64,000 nt of DNA from JAGOBP01 sp046328575 (lineage in GTDB: Bacteria; Chloroflexota; Anaerolineae; Fen-1058). The stretch spans positions 43,835-107,834 of the forward strand of contig JAXLWI010000005.1 of NCBI GenBank assembly GCA_046328575.1. The letters run 5' to 3'. The notes under the pieces were generated by a model. The model worked only from the letters and a program-made list of their open reading frames with translations, was not told the DNA's origin and did no database searches. Positions 17,209 to 26,668 of this stretch are shown here, piece after piece. Numbering within the stretch: the first letter of the stretch is position 1; every line of letters starts with the position of its first letter. Both the position numbers and the translations under genes were made by a program.

Positions 17209-18768
17209 TTCTCTGGGCAACGCAAATGAAAATGCGGAGCCTTGGCCCGGCTGGCTGCTAACCCAAATCCGACCGTGATGCGCGTCGACGACGGCCTTAG
17301 CCAGATACAAGCCCAGCCCGCTGCCCTGCGTGCGCCGCGAGAGCGCATCGTCCACGCGGTAGAAGCGCTCGAAGATGCGGGCCTGTTCTTCCAACGGAAT
17401 GCCGATGCCGCGATCGATCACAGTGACGGTCACCTCGCGCGGATTGAACCGCCCCACGATCTGAATCGGCGTATCTGCGGGCGAATACTTCATCGCGTTG
17501 TTGATGAGATTGCTGAGCACTTGTTCCAGCCGCACGGCATCGGCGGGCACGGTCGGGAAATTCGCCGGAAAATCCAGCGCAATCGGATGGTGCTGCGCCT
17601 CGACGCTGAACTTCTCGACGATGTGCGCCGCTAATTGATCGAGCGCGACGTCGGCGATGTTCAGCTTCAACGCGCCTGCTTGCAAACGCGACGCATCCAG
17701 CAAATTATCGATCAGGTGCGTTAACCGATCGGCTTCCTCTTCGATGATGGCCGCGCTGTCGCGCACGGTGGCCGCGTCCCACTTGGCATCTTCGCGACGC
17801 AGTGTGCCTGCGTAACCCTTGATCAATGCGACGGGCGTCTTCAACTCGTGTGAGATGACCGAGATGAAGGTATTCTTCACATCGTCGGCTTCGCGCAGGC
17901 GCGTCATGTCACGCACATTGGCGATGATGTTAACGAGCCGGTCATCGCGATCGAACAAGGCCGCGTAGGTGATCCCGACGGGCACGTGCGAACCATCGGT
18001 TTTGCGCAGATCGCCTTCAACGTAGATCGCGCTGCTACTGCGCAGTGGCCAGCCATTGGCAGCGGCTTCGCTTAAGGTCAAGCCATTGCGTTTCGCATCG
18101 ATGACCATGACCTCATCATGCTGCAAGCCCAGCGCTTCATCGGCGGCGAGGCCCGTCATGCGCGCCAGCGCGCGATTGAACACCGCAATGCGCTGCGTGT
18201 GATCGAGGATCAGCACGCCGTCGGCGGTTGCGTCGATGATGGCGTCCAGGCGCTGCTTGTCGCGCGTGACCTGCGCGTACAACTGCGCGTTGTGCACGGC
18301 GATGGCGGCCTGATCGGCGAACGACCGCAGCATCTCCCGATCGTTGATCGAGAACATGCCGCTGTACGCGCGAAAGAAATAGATGATGCCGACGAGATCG
18401 CCGCCGACCATCATCGGGATGAAAACGGTCTGCCGCAAGCCAAAGTCGCCGCTGCGCGTGATGGTGGCCACTTTCCGATCGATTTGCGGCACGATCCAGT
18501 TGCCGGCCGCATCGCGTTCGGGCGGATCAGCCCACAGTGGCGCAAAGACCGGCAGAAATTGCGCTGGCAGGCCGTAGCTGGCGCGCGGCGCAAACGAACC
18601 GTCTTCGAGCCGTAATACGATCAAGCCAACGTTGCTGGATAACAACTCGGCGGCGACTTCCAAAATGCGGCGCAAAACGGAGTTTAGATCGAGCTGCGCG
18701 GTCAGCGCGCGGCTGATTTCCAGCAGGTATTCGCGTTGACGCACGCGGATGTCGGTGAGCATGGCCAT
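17206..18768 (-). CDS. Sensor histidine kinase with GAF and PAS domains
   Basis: The domain order is GAF (about 20-165), PAS (about 170-290, with DGVLILDHTQRIAVFN), HisKA with the phospho-acceptor H307 in ISHELKTP, and HATPase_c. The ATPase domain has the N box (LSNLINNAMKYSP), the G1 motif DRGIGIP and the G2 motif GSGLGLYLAKA. There is no transmembrane helix, so it is a cytoplasmic sensor of a ligand or redox signal bound by GAF/PAS. No cognate regulator is directly linked. The response regulator at 19753 is the nearest candidate. Confidence 0.92.
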   Translation of the reverse strand: MAMLTDIRVRQREYLLEISRALTAQLDLNSVLRRILEVAAELLSSNVGLIVLRLEDGSFAPRASYGLPAQFLPVFAPLWADPPERDAAGNWIVPQIDRKVATITRSGDFGLRQTVFIPMMVGGDLVGIIYFFRAYSGMFSINDREMLRSFADQAAIAVHNAQLYAQVTRDKQRLDAIIDATADGVLILDHTQRIAVFNRALARMTGLAADEALGLQHDEVMVIDAKRNGLTLSEAAANGWPLRSSSAIYVEGDLRKTDGSHVPVGITYAALFDRDDRLVNIIANVRDMTRLREADDVKNTFISVISHELKTPVALIKGYAGTLRREDAKWDAATVRDSAAIIEEEADRLTHLIDNLLDASRLQAGALKLNIADVALDQLAAHIVEKFSVEAQHHPIALDFPANFPTVPADAVRLEQVLSNLINNAMKYSPADTPIQIVGRFNPREVTVTVIDRGIGIPLEEQARIFERFYRVDDALSRRTQGSGLGLYLAKAVVDAHHGRIWVSSQPGQGSAFSFALPRE

Positions 18769-18891
18769 AACAATCGACTTCCGAAGTCTCCGGCGCAGAT
18801 CAATCGCGCACGACTTCGGAAGCAGTGATGCGCAGTGATTATAACATACTTGCGTTGGCCGTTGTCGGTGGTCGATTTCAAGCCATTTCGC

Positions 18892-18920
18892 TTGACAATG
18901 ATTTTAGGATGTGATACCCT
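18892..18920 (+). promoter_or_regulatory. Strong -35 with extended -10 promoter for the V4R gene
   Basis: A perfect TTGACA at 18892-18897 and TACCCT at 18915-18920 are 17 bp apart, and the -10 carries the TGn extension (TGA at 18912-18914). The leader would be about 75 nt long, with GGAGG just before the ATG. Confidence 0.65.
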
Positions 18921-19000
18921 ATCTTCGCTTTTTCGCAGAAATGGTTAGAAGCGAATCAAAATTGATCGCAACGTGACAAGTTTGGTTCGCCGGAGGCCTC

Positions 19001-19633
19001 ATGGACGAAATTCATAACAGTGGTTATTACTATCCCAATCGAATTGCACGTATCTTTTTGCAAGCCATGGAAGAGATTATGGGCAAGAACGGTATTAACG
19101 CCGTTCTGAACATGGCGAAATTATCTTACCTCATCGACAATTATCCCCCGGACACACTGGATAAAGAGTTTGATTTTGCGGCGTTTACAGCCTTGAATGC
19201 GGCACTGGAAGAAATGTACGGTCCGCGCGGCGGGCGCGGCCTGGCGTTGCGCGGTGGTCGGGCCGGTTTTGCGCGCGGTTTGCAAGGTTTCGGCGCGTTA
19301 GCTGGCGTGGGCGATTTGGCGTTCAAAGTCCTGCCGCTGGGTGCTAAGTTGAAGATGGGCCTGCCCGCGATGGCGGGTATTTTCACGCAGGTCAGCGATC
19401 AGATCAGCCGCGTGGAAGAGAAGGACGATCACTTCCTGTATTACATCGATCGCTGCCCGGTGTGTTGGGGTCGGCATACTGATAAGCCGGTGTGTCACGC
19501 CGCGATGGGCGTGTTGCAGGAAAGCTTGCGCTGGGTGAGCGGCGGTAAAGAATTCCGAGTCGATGAGATCGCCTGCATTGCCATGGGCGATAAATCGTGC
19601 GTGTTTACGGTTTATAAAGAACCGGTCGGGTAG
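19001..19633 (+). CDS. V4R (4-vinyl reductase) domain protein
   Basis: The 210-aa protein ends in a V4R small-molecule-binding domain. It has C152 and C155 (RCPVCWGR), C165 (KPVCHAAMG), and the terminal DEIACIAMGDKSCVFTVY with C192 and C200. V4R domains are found in ligand sensors and in bacteriochlorophyll-related proteins, and the cysteines may bind a metal. Between residues 75 and 128 there is an unusual Gly/Arg/Leu-rich, partly hydrophobic insert. It has its own strong promoter and a terminator, so it is monocistronic. Its role is likely ligand sensing with the nearby two-component genes. Confidence 0.75.
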   Translation: MDEIHNSGYYYPNRIARIFLQAMEEIMGKNGINAVLNMAKLSYLIDNYPPDTLDKEFDFAAFTALNAALEEMYGPRGGRGLALRGGRAGFARGLQGFGALAGVGDLAFKVLPLGAKLKMGLPAMAGIFTQVSDQISRVEEKDDHFLYYIDRCPVCWGRHTDKPVCHAAMGVLQESLRWVSGGKEFRVDEIACIAMGDKSCVFTVYKEPVG

Positions 19634-19691
19634 CGCGGGTTGGCAGGCAAGCACTGGACCGGGGCTGATCGCCAATTGGACAGTATGATGC

Positions 19692-19722
19692 GCGAAACCC
19701 GCCTGGCGGGTTTCGCTGTTTT
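19692..19722 (+). terminator. Strong intrinsic terminator after the V4R gene
   Basis: GCGAAACCCGCC at 19692-19703 is perfectly complementary to GGCGGGTTTCGC at 19705-19716, and is followed by TGTTTTG. Confidence 0.85.
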
Positions 19723-19752
19723 GTGGGTCGGTGATTAACGCGGAGACAGGGT

Positions 19753-20619
19753 ATGGCCGATCGTTTGCGAATGATGGTGGTGGAAGACGATCGTGATACC
19801 GCCGAGATGCTGACGGCGTATTTCGAGGCGCAGGGCTACGAAGTAACGGCTGTGGCGTGGGGGCAGGACGCCGTTCGTCACGCGCAGCTGGAAGACCTGC
19901 CCGATTTGATTTTGCTGGACATCCGCTTGCCGGATATGGACGGCTACGAAGTCTGCAAGCGGCTGCGCACTCATCGGCGCACGCAGAACGTCCCCGTGAT
20001 CTTCCTCACTGAAAAACGCGAACGCAGCGATCGCCTATCGGGTCTGGAACTGGGCGCGGTCGATTACATCACCAAGCCGTTTGACATTCAGGATTTGCGG
20101 CTGCGCGTGCGCAATATCCTGCGCCGCTCTAAATATCAAACATTGGTGCATCCGGTGACGGGCCTGCCGTATGATGAACTGGTCGAAGAGCGGATGCGGG
20201 TACTGTTGAACCAGCATAACTGGGCGTTATTGACGGTTACGGTGGGCGGGTTGGACGCGTTTGCCGATCGCTACGGGTTTGTGGCGCGCGATGACGCGCT
20301 GCGCGCGTTGGCCTTGATGATGAACAACAGCGTCGCCGAGAGCCAGATCGATCCGGACACGGCGTTTGTCGGCCAGTTGAATGACACGAGTTTCATCATC
20401 ATCGGCGATGGCGGCCGGGGGGTGGAACTGCTCGATCGGTTGACCAATCGCGTGCGGCAATCGCTGCACTATTTCTATCCGGCCAAAGAACGCTCCGCCG
20501 ACACAGAACCACCGCCTGATTTGAAGCTGGGCGTGGGCCTCATCACCGATCAAGCCGGGTCGTTTACGGATTTTGAGGCGCTTAAATTGGCGGGACTGCA
20601 TTCGGTGCAAACCCTGTAA
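19753..20619 (+). CDS. Response regulator with degenerate GGDEF output domain
   Basis: Residues 1-120 are an intact receiver domain, with acidic D12, phospho-acceptor D56 (LLDIRLPDMDG), T86 and K108 (YITKPF). Residues 130-288 align in layout with a GGDEF domain: HPVTGLPYDELVEE resembles the usual DPLTGLPNR opening. The GGDEF loop itself is replaced by LNDTSF, so diguanylate cyclase activity is unlikely. The remnant may bind nucleotide or another protein. GGAGA precedes the ATG. A terminator follows, so the gene stands alone. Confidence 0.85.
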   Translation: MADRLRMMVVEDDRDTAEMLTAYFEAQGYEVTAVAWGQDAVRHAQLEDLPDLILLDIRLPDMDGYEVCKRLRTHRRTQNVPVIFLTEKRERSDRLSGLELGAVDYITKPFDIQDLRLRVRNILRRSKYQTLVHPVTGLPYDELVEERMRVLLNQHNWALLTVTVGGLDAFADRYGFVARDDALRALALMMNNSVAESQIDPDTAFVGQLNDTSFIIIGDGGRGVELLDRLTNRVRQSLHYFYPAKERSADTEPPPDLKLGVGLITDQAGSFTDFEALKLAGLHSVQTL

Positions 20620-20644
20620 ATGTGACGAGCACTTGAACCCCTGA

Positions 20645-20674
20645 GAGCTCTTCGAAGATCGAAGGGCTCTTTTA
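20645..20674 (+). terminator. Intrinsic terminator after the response regulator
   Basis: GAGCTCTTCG at about 20645-20654 pairs with CGAAGGGCTC (one bulge) ending near 20669, and is followed by TTTTATTT. Confidence 0.75.
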
Positions 20675-20692
20675 TTTGTGGCAGTGGCGGGG

Positions 20693-20702
20693 ATGGTATA
20701 AT
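20693..20702 (+). promoter_or_regulatory. Extended -10 promoter (TGGTATAAT) for the GT2 gene
   Basis: TATAAT at 20697-20702 carries the TGG extension. A weak TTTGTG lies 16 bp upstream. The leader would be only about 12 nt but includes GGAG before the ATG at 20721. Confidence 0.55.
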
Positions 20703-20720
20703 CCTCCGCCGGAGCATGAC

Positions 20721-21437
<717 letters not shown>

Positions 21438-21441
21438 ACAA

Positions 21442-21508
21442 TGCCTAGTTCCTAGTGCTTAAGACACGCCTCCAATTTCCAACTTCCAACCGCTAACTTC
21501 TAATTTTC
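21442..21508. repeat. Degenerate heptamer array abutting a start codon
   Basis: Units TGCCTAG, TTCCTAG and TGCTTAA (21442-21462) are followed, after 11 nt, by AATTTCC, AACTTCC, AACCGCT, AACTTCT and AATTTTC (21474-21508). The next base is the A of the ATG of the YfhO-flippase gene, so that gene has no normal Shine-Dalgarno region. Confidence 0.8.
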
Positions 21509-24500
21509 ATGTTGCAACGTCGCCGCATTGATCTCTTGATTCTGGCTGGATTGTTTGTCCTGCCACTGCTGCTGTTCTGGTCTGTGACGGTGGGTGGACA
21601 AACGCTGCTCCCTGCCGATAATCTGTTTCAATTTCAGCCGTGGCAGTCAGCCGCCGAGCAATTCAACGCGCAGGTGCCGCAGAATCAGCTGCTCAGCGAT
21701 CTGATCCTCGAAAATTACGCGTGGAAGAAGTTCATCGTCGATTCGATTGGACGGCGCGAGATTCCGCTGTGGAATCCCAACCTGTTTGCAGGCGCGCCGT
21801 TTCTGGCGAACGGACAGCATTCGGCCTATTACCCCTTCTCGATCATCTTCTATATCTTACCGTTGACCAATGCGTACGGGTGGTTCACTGTCTCGCAGTT
21901 ATTCCTCGCGGGCGCGTTCATGTATGTGTTCTGCCGGGTGCTTGGCATCGGTCGCCTGGGCAGCGCTTTCGCAGCAATCACTTATCAACTGAGTGGTTTC
22001 TACATCGTCAGCGTGGTGTTCAGCATGATCATCGCGGCGGCGGCGTGGCTGCCGTTGTTATTGGCGATGATCGAGTTGATCGTTCAGCAGCGCCCGCTCT
22101 TTGGGCGACCCGCGACATTGCCGTGGCTGATCATCGGTGCGGTGGGGCTGGCGTGCCAGATCATGGCCGGTCACATCGAGATCACGTATTACACGTTGCT
22201 GGTGATGGGGTTGTACGCACTATGGCGGTTAGTGGTCAGTGGTCAGTGGTCAGTGGTCAGTAGGCAGTTAAAGCGACTACGGCGTCCCGTGGCGGCTCTT
22301 TTCGCGCTGGTCGTGTTGGGCGTCGGCCTCGCCGCGATCCAGATTATGCCGCTAGCCGAGATTCTGCCGCAGAACTTCCGCGAAGGCTCGGCGACGTTCG
22401 AGCAAGTGCTGAGCTATGGTTATCCGCCGCGGCATGTGCTTGAAATGTTGATGCCCAACTTCTTCGGCAGTCCCGCCGAGCACACCGTCTACGATGTGTT
22501 CAGCGGCCAGTCGGTGCCGATGGTGTTGAATGCGCAAGACAAGATCAATCCCAACGGCGCGTTCAGCACGATGTGGGGCATCAAGAACTACGTCGAGGGC
22601 GGGGCGTATCTGGGCTTATTGCCGTTATTATTGGCAGTTTTTGCCGTTATCAGAAGATTGCACCGCCGAGGCGCAGAGAACGCGGAGAAAGATTCTGGAA
22701 AATCTGGCAGATTCGCGGTGATGTGGTTCTTTGTTTTTCTGGCGCTGATTTCGCTGGCCTTCATGTTTGGCACGCCGCTGTACGCGATTTTATATTATGG
22801 CCTGCCGGGCATCAATCAACTGCATTCGCCGTTCCGCTGGGTGTGGCCGTACACGATCTCGATTGCGGTGCTGGCGGCGATGGGCATCGATCGGCTGAGG
22901 CAGGATCGTGACCGCGATCGCGCCGGGCAGCGATTACGCGCACCGATCAGCTGGGCGATCCTCAATGGGCCGCTGTCGCTGCGGACGATCATGGCCGGTG
23001 CGGCGTTCTGGATCGGCGCGGTGATCTTCGTCGGTCTGTGGCTATCTCGATTGGTTTTCCCGGCCCCCTCGATTGCATTTGCGGATAAGCTGCTGCACTC
23101 ACTGGCGCTGGCCGATACCGCTTTCCCGAACGCGACGCTGTTCTATTCGCATTTGTGGCGCAATTTGCTGTTGTTCGGGTCGCTGCTGATGATGAGCGGC
23201 ATCGTGCTGCGCGTGTCGTTGTGCCCGATTTACATTGCTTTACCGCGAAGGCGCGAAGGCGCGAAGATTGCAATTTGGAAACCGCTGCTCCTCTTCGTCA
23301 TCGCCTTCGATTTGATCATCGGCGCGATTGGCTTCAATCCGTCAGTCGATCCCAAACTGCTGGACTATGTGCCGCCCGTGGTGAAGTTCTTGCAGCAAGA
23401 CACGTCGCAGTGGCGCTTCACTGCGTTCGATCCGGATAAGCACAAAGTCTTTAACTCAAACGTCGGCTGGTATTACGGCTTTCAGGACGTGCGCGGTTAC
23501 GACTCGATCATCTTGAAACAGTATGGCCAGTATATGCAGGTGATCGACACGCAGGACGAATTTCAATTCAATCGCGTCGCGCCGCTGCGTTCTTACGGCG
23601 GCCTCGATTCGCCGCTGCTCGATCTGCTCAACGTGAAGTACGTCATCACCGAAAAAGAACTGCCCATCCAAAGCCCCAAGTACAAGTTGGTCTATGACGC
23701 CGAAGTGAAAGTGTACGAAAACCTCGGCGTGCTGCCGCGGGCCTTCACCATGCCGATCGGGTGTGAGACTGTCACGAACGATCCGCTATCGGCGCTGAAG
23801 GAACATGATCCGCGCACCACGGTGATTGTGGAGAAGGATCTGGATTCCCGCGCAAGCGGGAATGACACTGCAGCGGCGTGCGGTCTGCAAGCCGCGACGA
23901 TCACCGATTATCGCTCCAACGATGTGGTCGTTCAGATGCAGACCAAGCAATCGAGTTGGTTGGTGTTGGCCGATACGTATTTCACGGGCTGGCAGGCGTT
24001 TGATGTGCACTCCGACGGCACTGAATCGGAACTGCCAATCTATCGGGCGTACGGCAACTTTCGCGCGGTTCAACTCGATGCGGGCGATCACACCGTGCGC
24101 TTCAAGTACAGCCCGTGGTCGTTCAAACTGGGCGTGTTCGTGTCGTTCATGGCCTGGGTGCTGATTGTGTTTACGCTGGCGATCTGGGTGTGGCGATTGG
24201 CTTATCGCGAAGAGGAACACGCGGCCACGACGGCGCGGCGGGTGGCGAAGAACTCTATCGCGCCGATGCTGTTGAACCTGTTCAATCGCGCCATCGACTT
24301 TGCGTTTGCGGCGCTGATGCTGCGCATTTTGCAGCCCGCCAGTGCGGGCAACTATTACTTTGCCGTCGTCATCGTGGGTTGGTTCGAAATTTTGATGAAC
24401 TTCGGGCTGAACACCTTCCTCACGCGCGAAGTGGCCCGCGATCGAGCGCAAGCCAATCGGCTGTTGGTGAACTCGTCGACGCTGCGGCTGATGCTGGGCG

Positions 24501-25714
24501 CGATCGCGCTGCCCTTAGTGGTCGTTGTGATTCTGGCGTGGAATGGTCTGTTCACGTTGACGCTCGACACGGCCATTGCGATTATGCTGCTGGCGCTGGC
24601 GCAGATTCCGAGCAGTCTTTCGACCGGCCTCACGTCAATGTTTTACGCGTACGAAAAGGCCGAATATCCGGCGGTGATTGGCGTGGTGACGGTGCTGCTG
24701 AAGGTCACGTTCGGAGTGCCGGTGCTGATCGCGGGCGGGGGCATCATCGGGTTGGCGGCGGTGAGTTTGCTGGTCAACCTGATCACGTTTGCGATCTTGA
24801 GCCGCCTCATGGTGCGATCGATCATGTGGCCCAAGTACGAGGGCGATCCCGCGTTGCGCCGCGATATGCTGCGCGAATCGTTCCCGCTGATGATCAATCA
24901 CTTGTTGGCGACCCTGTTTTTCAAGGTCGATGTGCCCATGCTGGAATCGCTGCGCGGTTCGGTGACGGTGGGCTGGTATAGCACGGCGTATAAGTGGCTG
25001 GACGCGCTGAACATCATTCCGGCGTATTCGACGCTGGCGCTGTTCCCGGTGATGTCGCGGCAGGCGACGGAAGACAAAGACGCGTTGATGCGGTCGACGC
25101 GCTTCGCGATCAAGTTTCTGGTGATGTTGGCGTTGCCGCTGGCCGTGGTAACGACGTTCATCGCGCCGACACTGGTGCTGTTTTTGGGCGGCTCGTCGTA
25201 TCTGCCGCACGCGGGTATTGCGCTGCAAATCATGATCTGGTCGATCCCGTTCGGCTGGATCAACAGCATCGTCAACTACATCCTCATCGCCTTGGGACAG
25301 CAGAGCAAATTGACGCGCGCCTTCATCGTGGGGCTGACGTTTAACGTCATCGCCAACTTGATTCTGATTCCGCGCTTTTCGTATGTGGCCGCCGCACTGA
25401 TCACGATCCTGTCGGAATTGGTGGAAGGCTTCGTGTTTGTGATCTACCTCGAACGCTCGCTCGGCTCGATCCGGTGGATCGGTTTGTTGTGGAAGTTGTT
25501 CGTCGCCGCCGCGTTGATGTTCGGCGCGATGTGGCTCGGTTGGTCAGTGCAACCATTGATCGGGTTGGTGGCCGGTCCGATGGTGTATCTCGGCTCGTTG
25601 GTCGCGTTGAGGGCGATCGGGCCGGAGGAGCGGCGCGTGCTCGCTCGATTACGCAGATCACGCAGTGCGGAAGAGGCCGAACAAATCGGCGAAGCGGCGG
25701 CGAATACGATCTGA
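21509..25714 (+). CDS. YfhO-like membrane protein fused to a Wzx/MOP-type flippase
   Basis: This very long protein (1401 aa) joins two families normally encoded separately. Residues 1-890 are a YfhO-type polytopic membrane protein with the conserved LLPADNLFQFQPWQ and WNPNLFAGAPFLANGQ openings, ten or more membrane helices and a large outer domain (about 620-870). Residues 905-1375 are a polysaccharide flippase (LNLFNRAIDFAFAALMLRIL, LNTFLTREVARDR) with about 12-14 helices. Lipid-linked sugar made by the preceding GT2 could be used and exported by this fusion (inference). Four unrelated short repeats lie in frame inside the YfhO half. The start abuts a heptamer array. Confidence 0.85.
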   Translation: MLQRRRIDLLILAGLFVLPLLLFWSVTVGGQTLLPADNLFQFQPWQSAAEQFNAQVPQNQLLSDLILENYAWKKFIVDSIGRREIPLWNPNLFAGAPFLANGQHSAYYPFSIIFYILPLTNAYGWFTVSQLFLAGAFMYVFCRVLGIGRLGSAFAAITYQLSGFYIVSVVFSMIIAAAAWLPLLLAMIELIVQQRPLFGRPATLPWLIIGAVGLACQIMAGHIEITYYTLLVMGLYALWRLVVSGQWSVVSRQLKRLRRPVAALFALVVLGVGLAAIQIMPLAEILPQNFREGSATFEQVLSYGYPPRHVLEMLMPNFFGSPAEHTVYDVFSGQSVPMVLNAQDKINPNGAFSTMWGIKNYVEGGAYLGLLPLLLAVFAVIRRLHRRGAENAEKDSGKSGRFAVMWFFVFLALISLAFMFGTPLYAILYYGLPGINQLHSPFRWVWPYTISIAVLAAMGIDRLRQDRDRDRAGQRLRAPISWAILNGPLSLRTIMAGAAFWIGAVIFVGLWLSRLVFPAPSIAFADKLLHSLALADTAFPNATLFYSHLWRNLLLFGSLLMMSGIVLRVSLCPIYIALPRRREGAKIAIWKPLLLFVIAFDLIIGAIGFNPSVDPKLLDYVPPVVKFLQQDTSQWRFTAFDPDKHKVFNSNVGWYYGFQDVRGYDSIILKQYGQYMQVIDTQDEFQFNRVAPLRSYGGLDSPLLDLLNVKYVITEKELPIQSPKYKLVYDAEVKVYENLGVLPRAFTMPIGCETVTNDPLSALKEHDPRTTVIVEKDLDSRASGNDTAAACGLQAATITDYRSNDVVVQMQTKQSSWLVLADTYFTGWQAFDVHSDGTESELPIYRAYGNFRAVQLDAGDHTVRFKYSPWSFKLGVFVSFMAWVLIVFTLAIWVWRLAYREEEHAATTARRVAKNSIAPMLLNLFNRAIDFAFAALMLRILQPASAGNYYFAVVIVGWFEILMNFGLNTFLTREVARDRAQANRLLVNSSTLRLMLGAIALPLVVVVILAWNGLFTLTLDTAIAIMLLALAQIPSSLSTGLTSMFYAYEKAEYPAVIGVVTVLLKVTFGVPVLIAGGGIIGLAAVSLLVNLITFAILSRLMVRSIMWPKYEGDPALRRDMLRESFPLMINHLLATLFFKVDVPMLESLRGSVTVGWYSTAYKWLDALNIIPAYSTLALFPVMSRQATEDKDALMRSTRFAIKFLVMLALPLAVVTTFIAPTLVLFLGGSSYLPHAGIALQIMIWSIPFGWINSIVNYILIALGQQSKLTRAFIVGLTFNVIANLILIPRFSYVAAALITILSELVEGFVFVIYLERSLGSIRWIGLLWKLFVAAALMFGAMWLGWSVQPLIGLVAGPMVYLGSLVALRAIGPEERRVLARLRRSRSAEEAEQIGEAAANTI
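22227..22268. repeat. Heptamer array translated in frame inside the YfhO-flippase gene
   Basis: Six exact-period units occur: GGTTAGT, four copies of GGTCAGT, then AGGCAGT. They encode about 14 residues (VVSGQWSVVSRQ) near residue 240, between two hydrophobic segments. Confidence 0.9.
22661..22691. repeat. Dispersed-repeat-like insert of the ACCGCCGAGGCGCAGAGA type in frame
   Basis: The stretch starting CACCGCCGAGGCGCAGAGAA resembles dispersed repeats I recall from environmental Chloroflexota and cyanobacterial genomes. It encodes HRRGAENAEK around residue 385 in a loop next to a membrane helix. Family assignment rests on memory of similar sequences and has not been verified by search. Confidence 0.5.
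23241..23266. repeat. In-frame GAAGGCGC tandem insert
   Basis: GAAGGCGC is repeated twice and followed by GAAG. It encodes PRRREGAK near residue 578 in a loop. It resembles the same dispersed-repeat type as 22661-22691. Confidence 0.5.
23844..23863. repeat. Palindromic insert ATTCCCGC-GCAA-GCGGGAAT in frame
   Basis: ATTCCCGC at 23844-23851 and GCGGGAAT at 23856-23863 form a perfect 8-bp stem with a GCAA loop. It encodes DSRASGND near residue 780, in the outer domain. This hairpin type is widespread as an intergenic repeat in bacteria. Confidence 0.7.
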
Positions 25715-25741
25715 TAGTCGACTTGAAGCAAGGGAAATAGC

Positions 25742-26632
25742 ATGGCAGACACTTCCTTACACGTGGCACTGATTACGGGCGGGAACAGCGGCATTGGTTT
25801 TGCCACTGCCCGCAAATTGGCGGCGAAAGGCTTTCGCGTGATCATGGCCGCGCGCAATCAACAGACCGCGGCGCAGGCCATCGCACGGATCAAAGCCGAG
25901 CAACCCAACGCCTGTGTTGAATCGATCCCGCTCGATCTGGCCTCCTTCGCGTCGATCCGGCAGTGCGCGGCGGCCTTCAAAGCGACGGGCTATCCGCTGC
26001 AGGTGTTGATCAACAATGCGGGTGGAGCGGTGAAGGGTAAGCAGGCTAGTTTCACCGTTGATGGTTTCGAGATGACGTTGGGCACGAATCATTTGGGACA
26101 TTTCTTGTTGACCAATTTGCTGTTGGATAACTTGAATCGATCGGCCCCCGCGCGCGTGATCACGGTGTCGTCGCAGCGGCACATCCCTGGCTATGCGGGC
26201 AGTAAAGGCGCGCAGTTCGATTGGGACAACTTGAAAGGCGAGAAGTTCTACGACGCGGCGCTGTTTTACTGCAATTCCAAACTGGCGAATATGTGGTTTG
26301 CTTACGAGTTGCAGCGCCGCTTGGCGGGCACGGGAGTAACGTCGAATGCAGTTTGCCCGGGCTTCGTGCCGGAAGCGATCGGGGACCGGCGGGCGTCACC
26401 GCTCGATCGGCTGTTGTATCGTAAGATTCTGCCGCGTATGCCGTTTGCGCGCTCGCTGGAACAAGCGTCGTCATCGTATCTGATGGCGGCCACCGCTCTG
26501 CGTTGGGAAGGCATCGGCGGCAAATTCATCGTCGATGGCCAAGAGCGACGATCAAGTGCTGAGTCTTACGACGAGGCTAAAGCGCGGCGCTTGTGGGAGA
26601 TGAGTTGGGCCTGGTGCGGCTTGGACCATTGA
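25742..26632 (+). CDS. Short-chain dehydrogenase/reductase (retinol-dehydrogenase-like)
   Basis: The 296-aa classical SDR has the cofactor motif TGGNSGIG (12-19), NNAGG, the Ser of TVSSQRH and the catalytic Y-C-N-S-K (FYCNSKLANMW). Its DNLKGEKFYDAALFY-like region is typical of the retinol dehydrogenase/WWOX-like subgroup. It would reduce or oxidise a hydrophobic alcohol or ketone with NAD(P). AAGGGAAAT lies before the ATG. It follows the fusion gene by 27 bp and may be in the same transcript. The substrate is unknown. Confidence 0.85.
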   Translation: MADTSLHVALITGGNSGIGFATARKLAAKGFRVIMAARNQQTAAQAIARIKAEQPNACVESIPLDLASFASIRQCAAAFKATGYPLQVLINNAGGAVKGKQASFTVDGFEMTLGTNHLGHFLLTNLLLDNLNRSAPARVITVSSQRHIPGYAGSKGAQFDWDNLKGEKFYDAALFYCNSKLANMWFAYELQRRLAGTGVTSNAVCPGFVPEAIGDRRASPLDRLLYRKILPRMPFARSLEQASSSYLMAATALRWEGIGGKFIVDGQERRSSAESYDEAKARRLWEMSWAWCGLDH

Positions 26633-26668
26633 CCTGAAGGCTTTACACACCCGCTTAAGAGGCGAACG

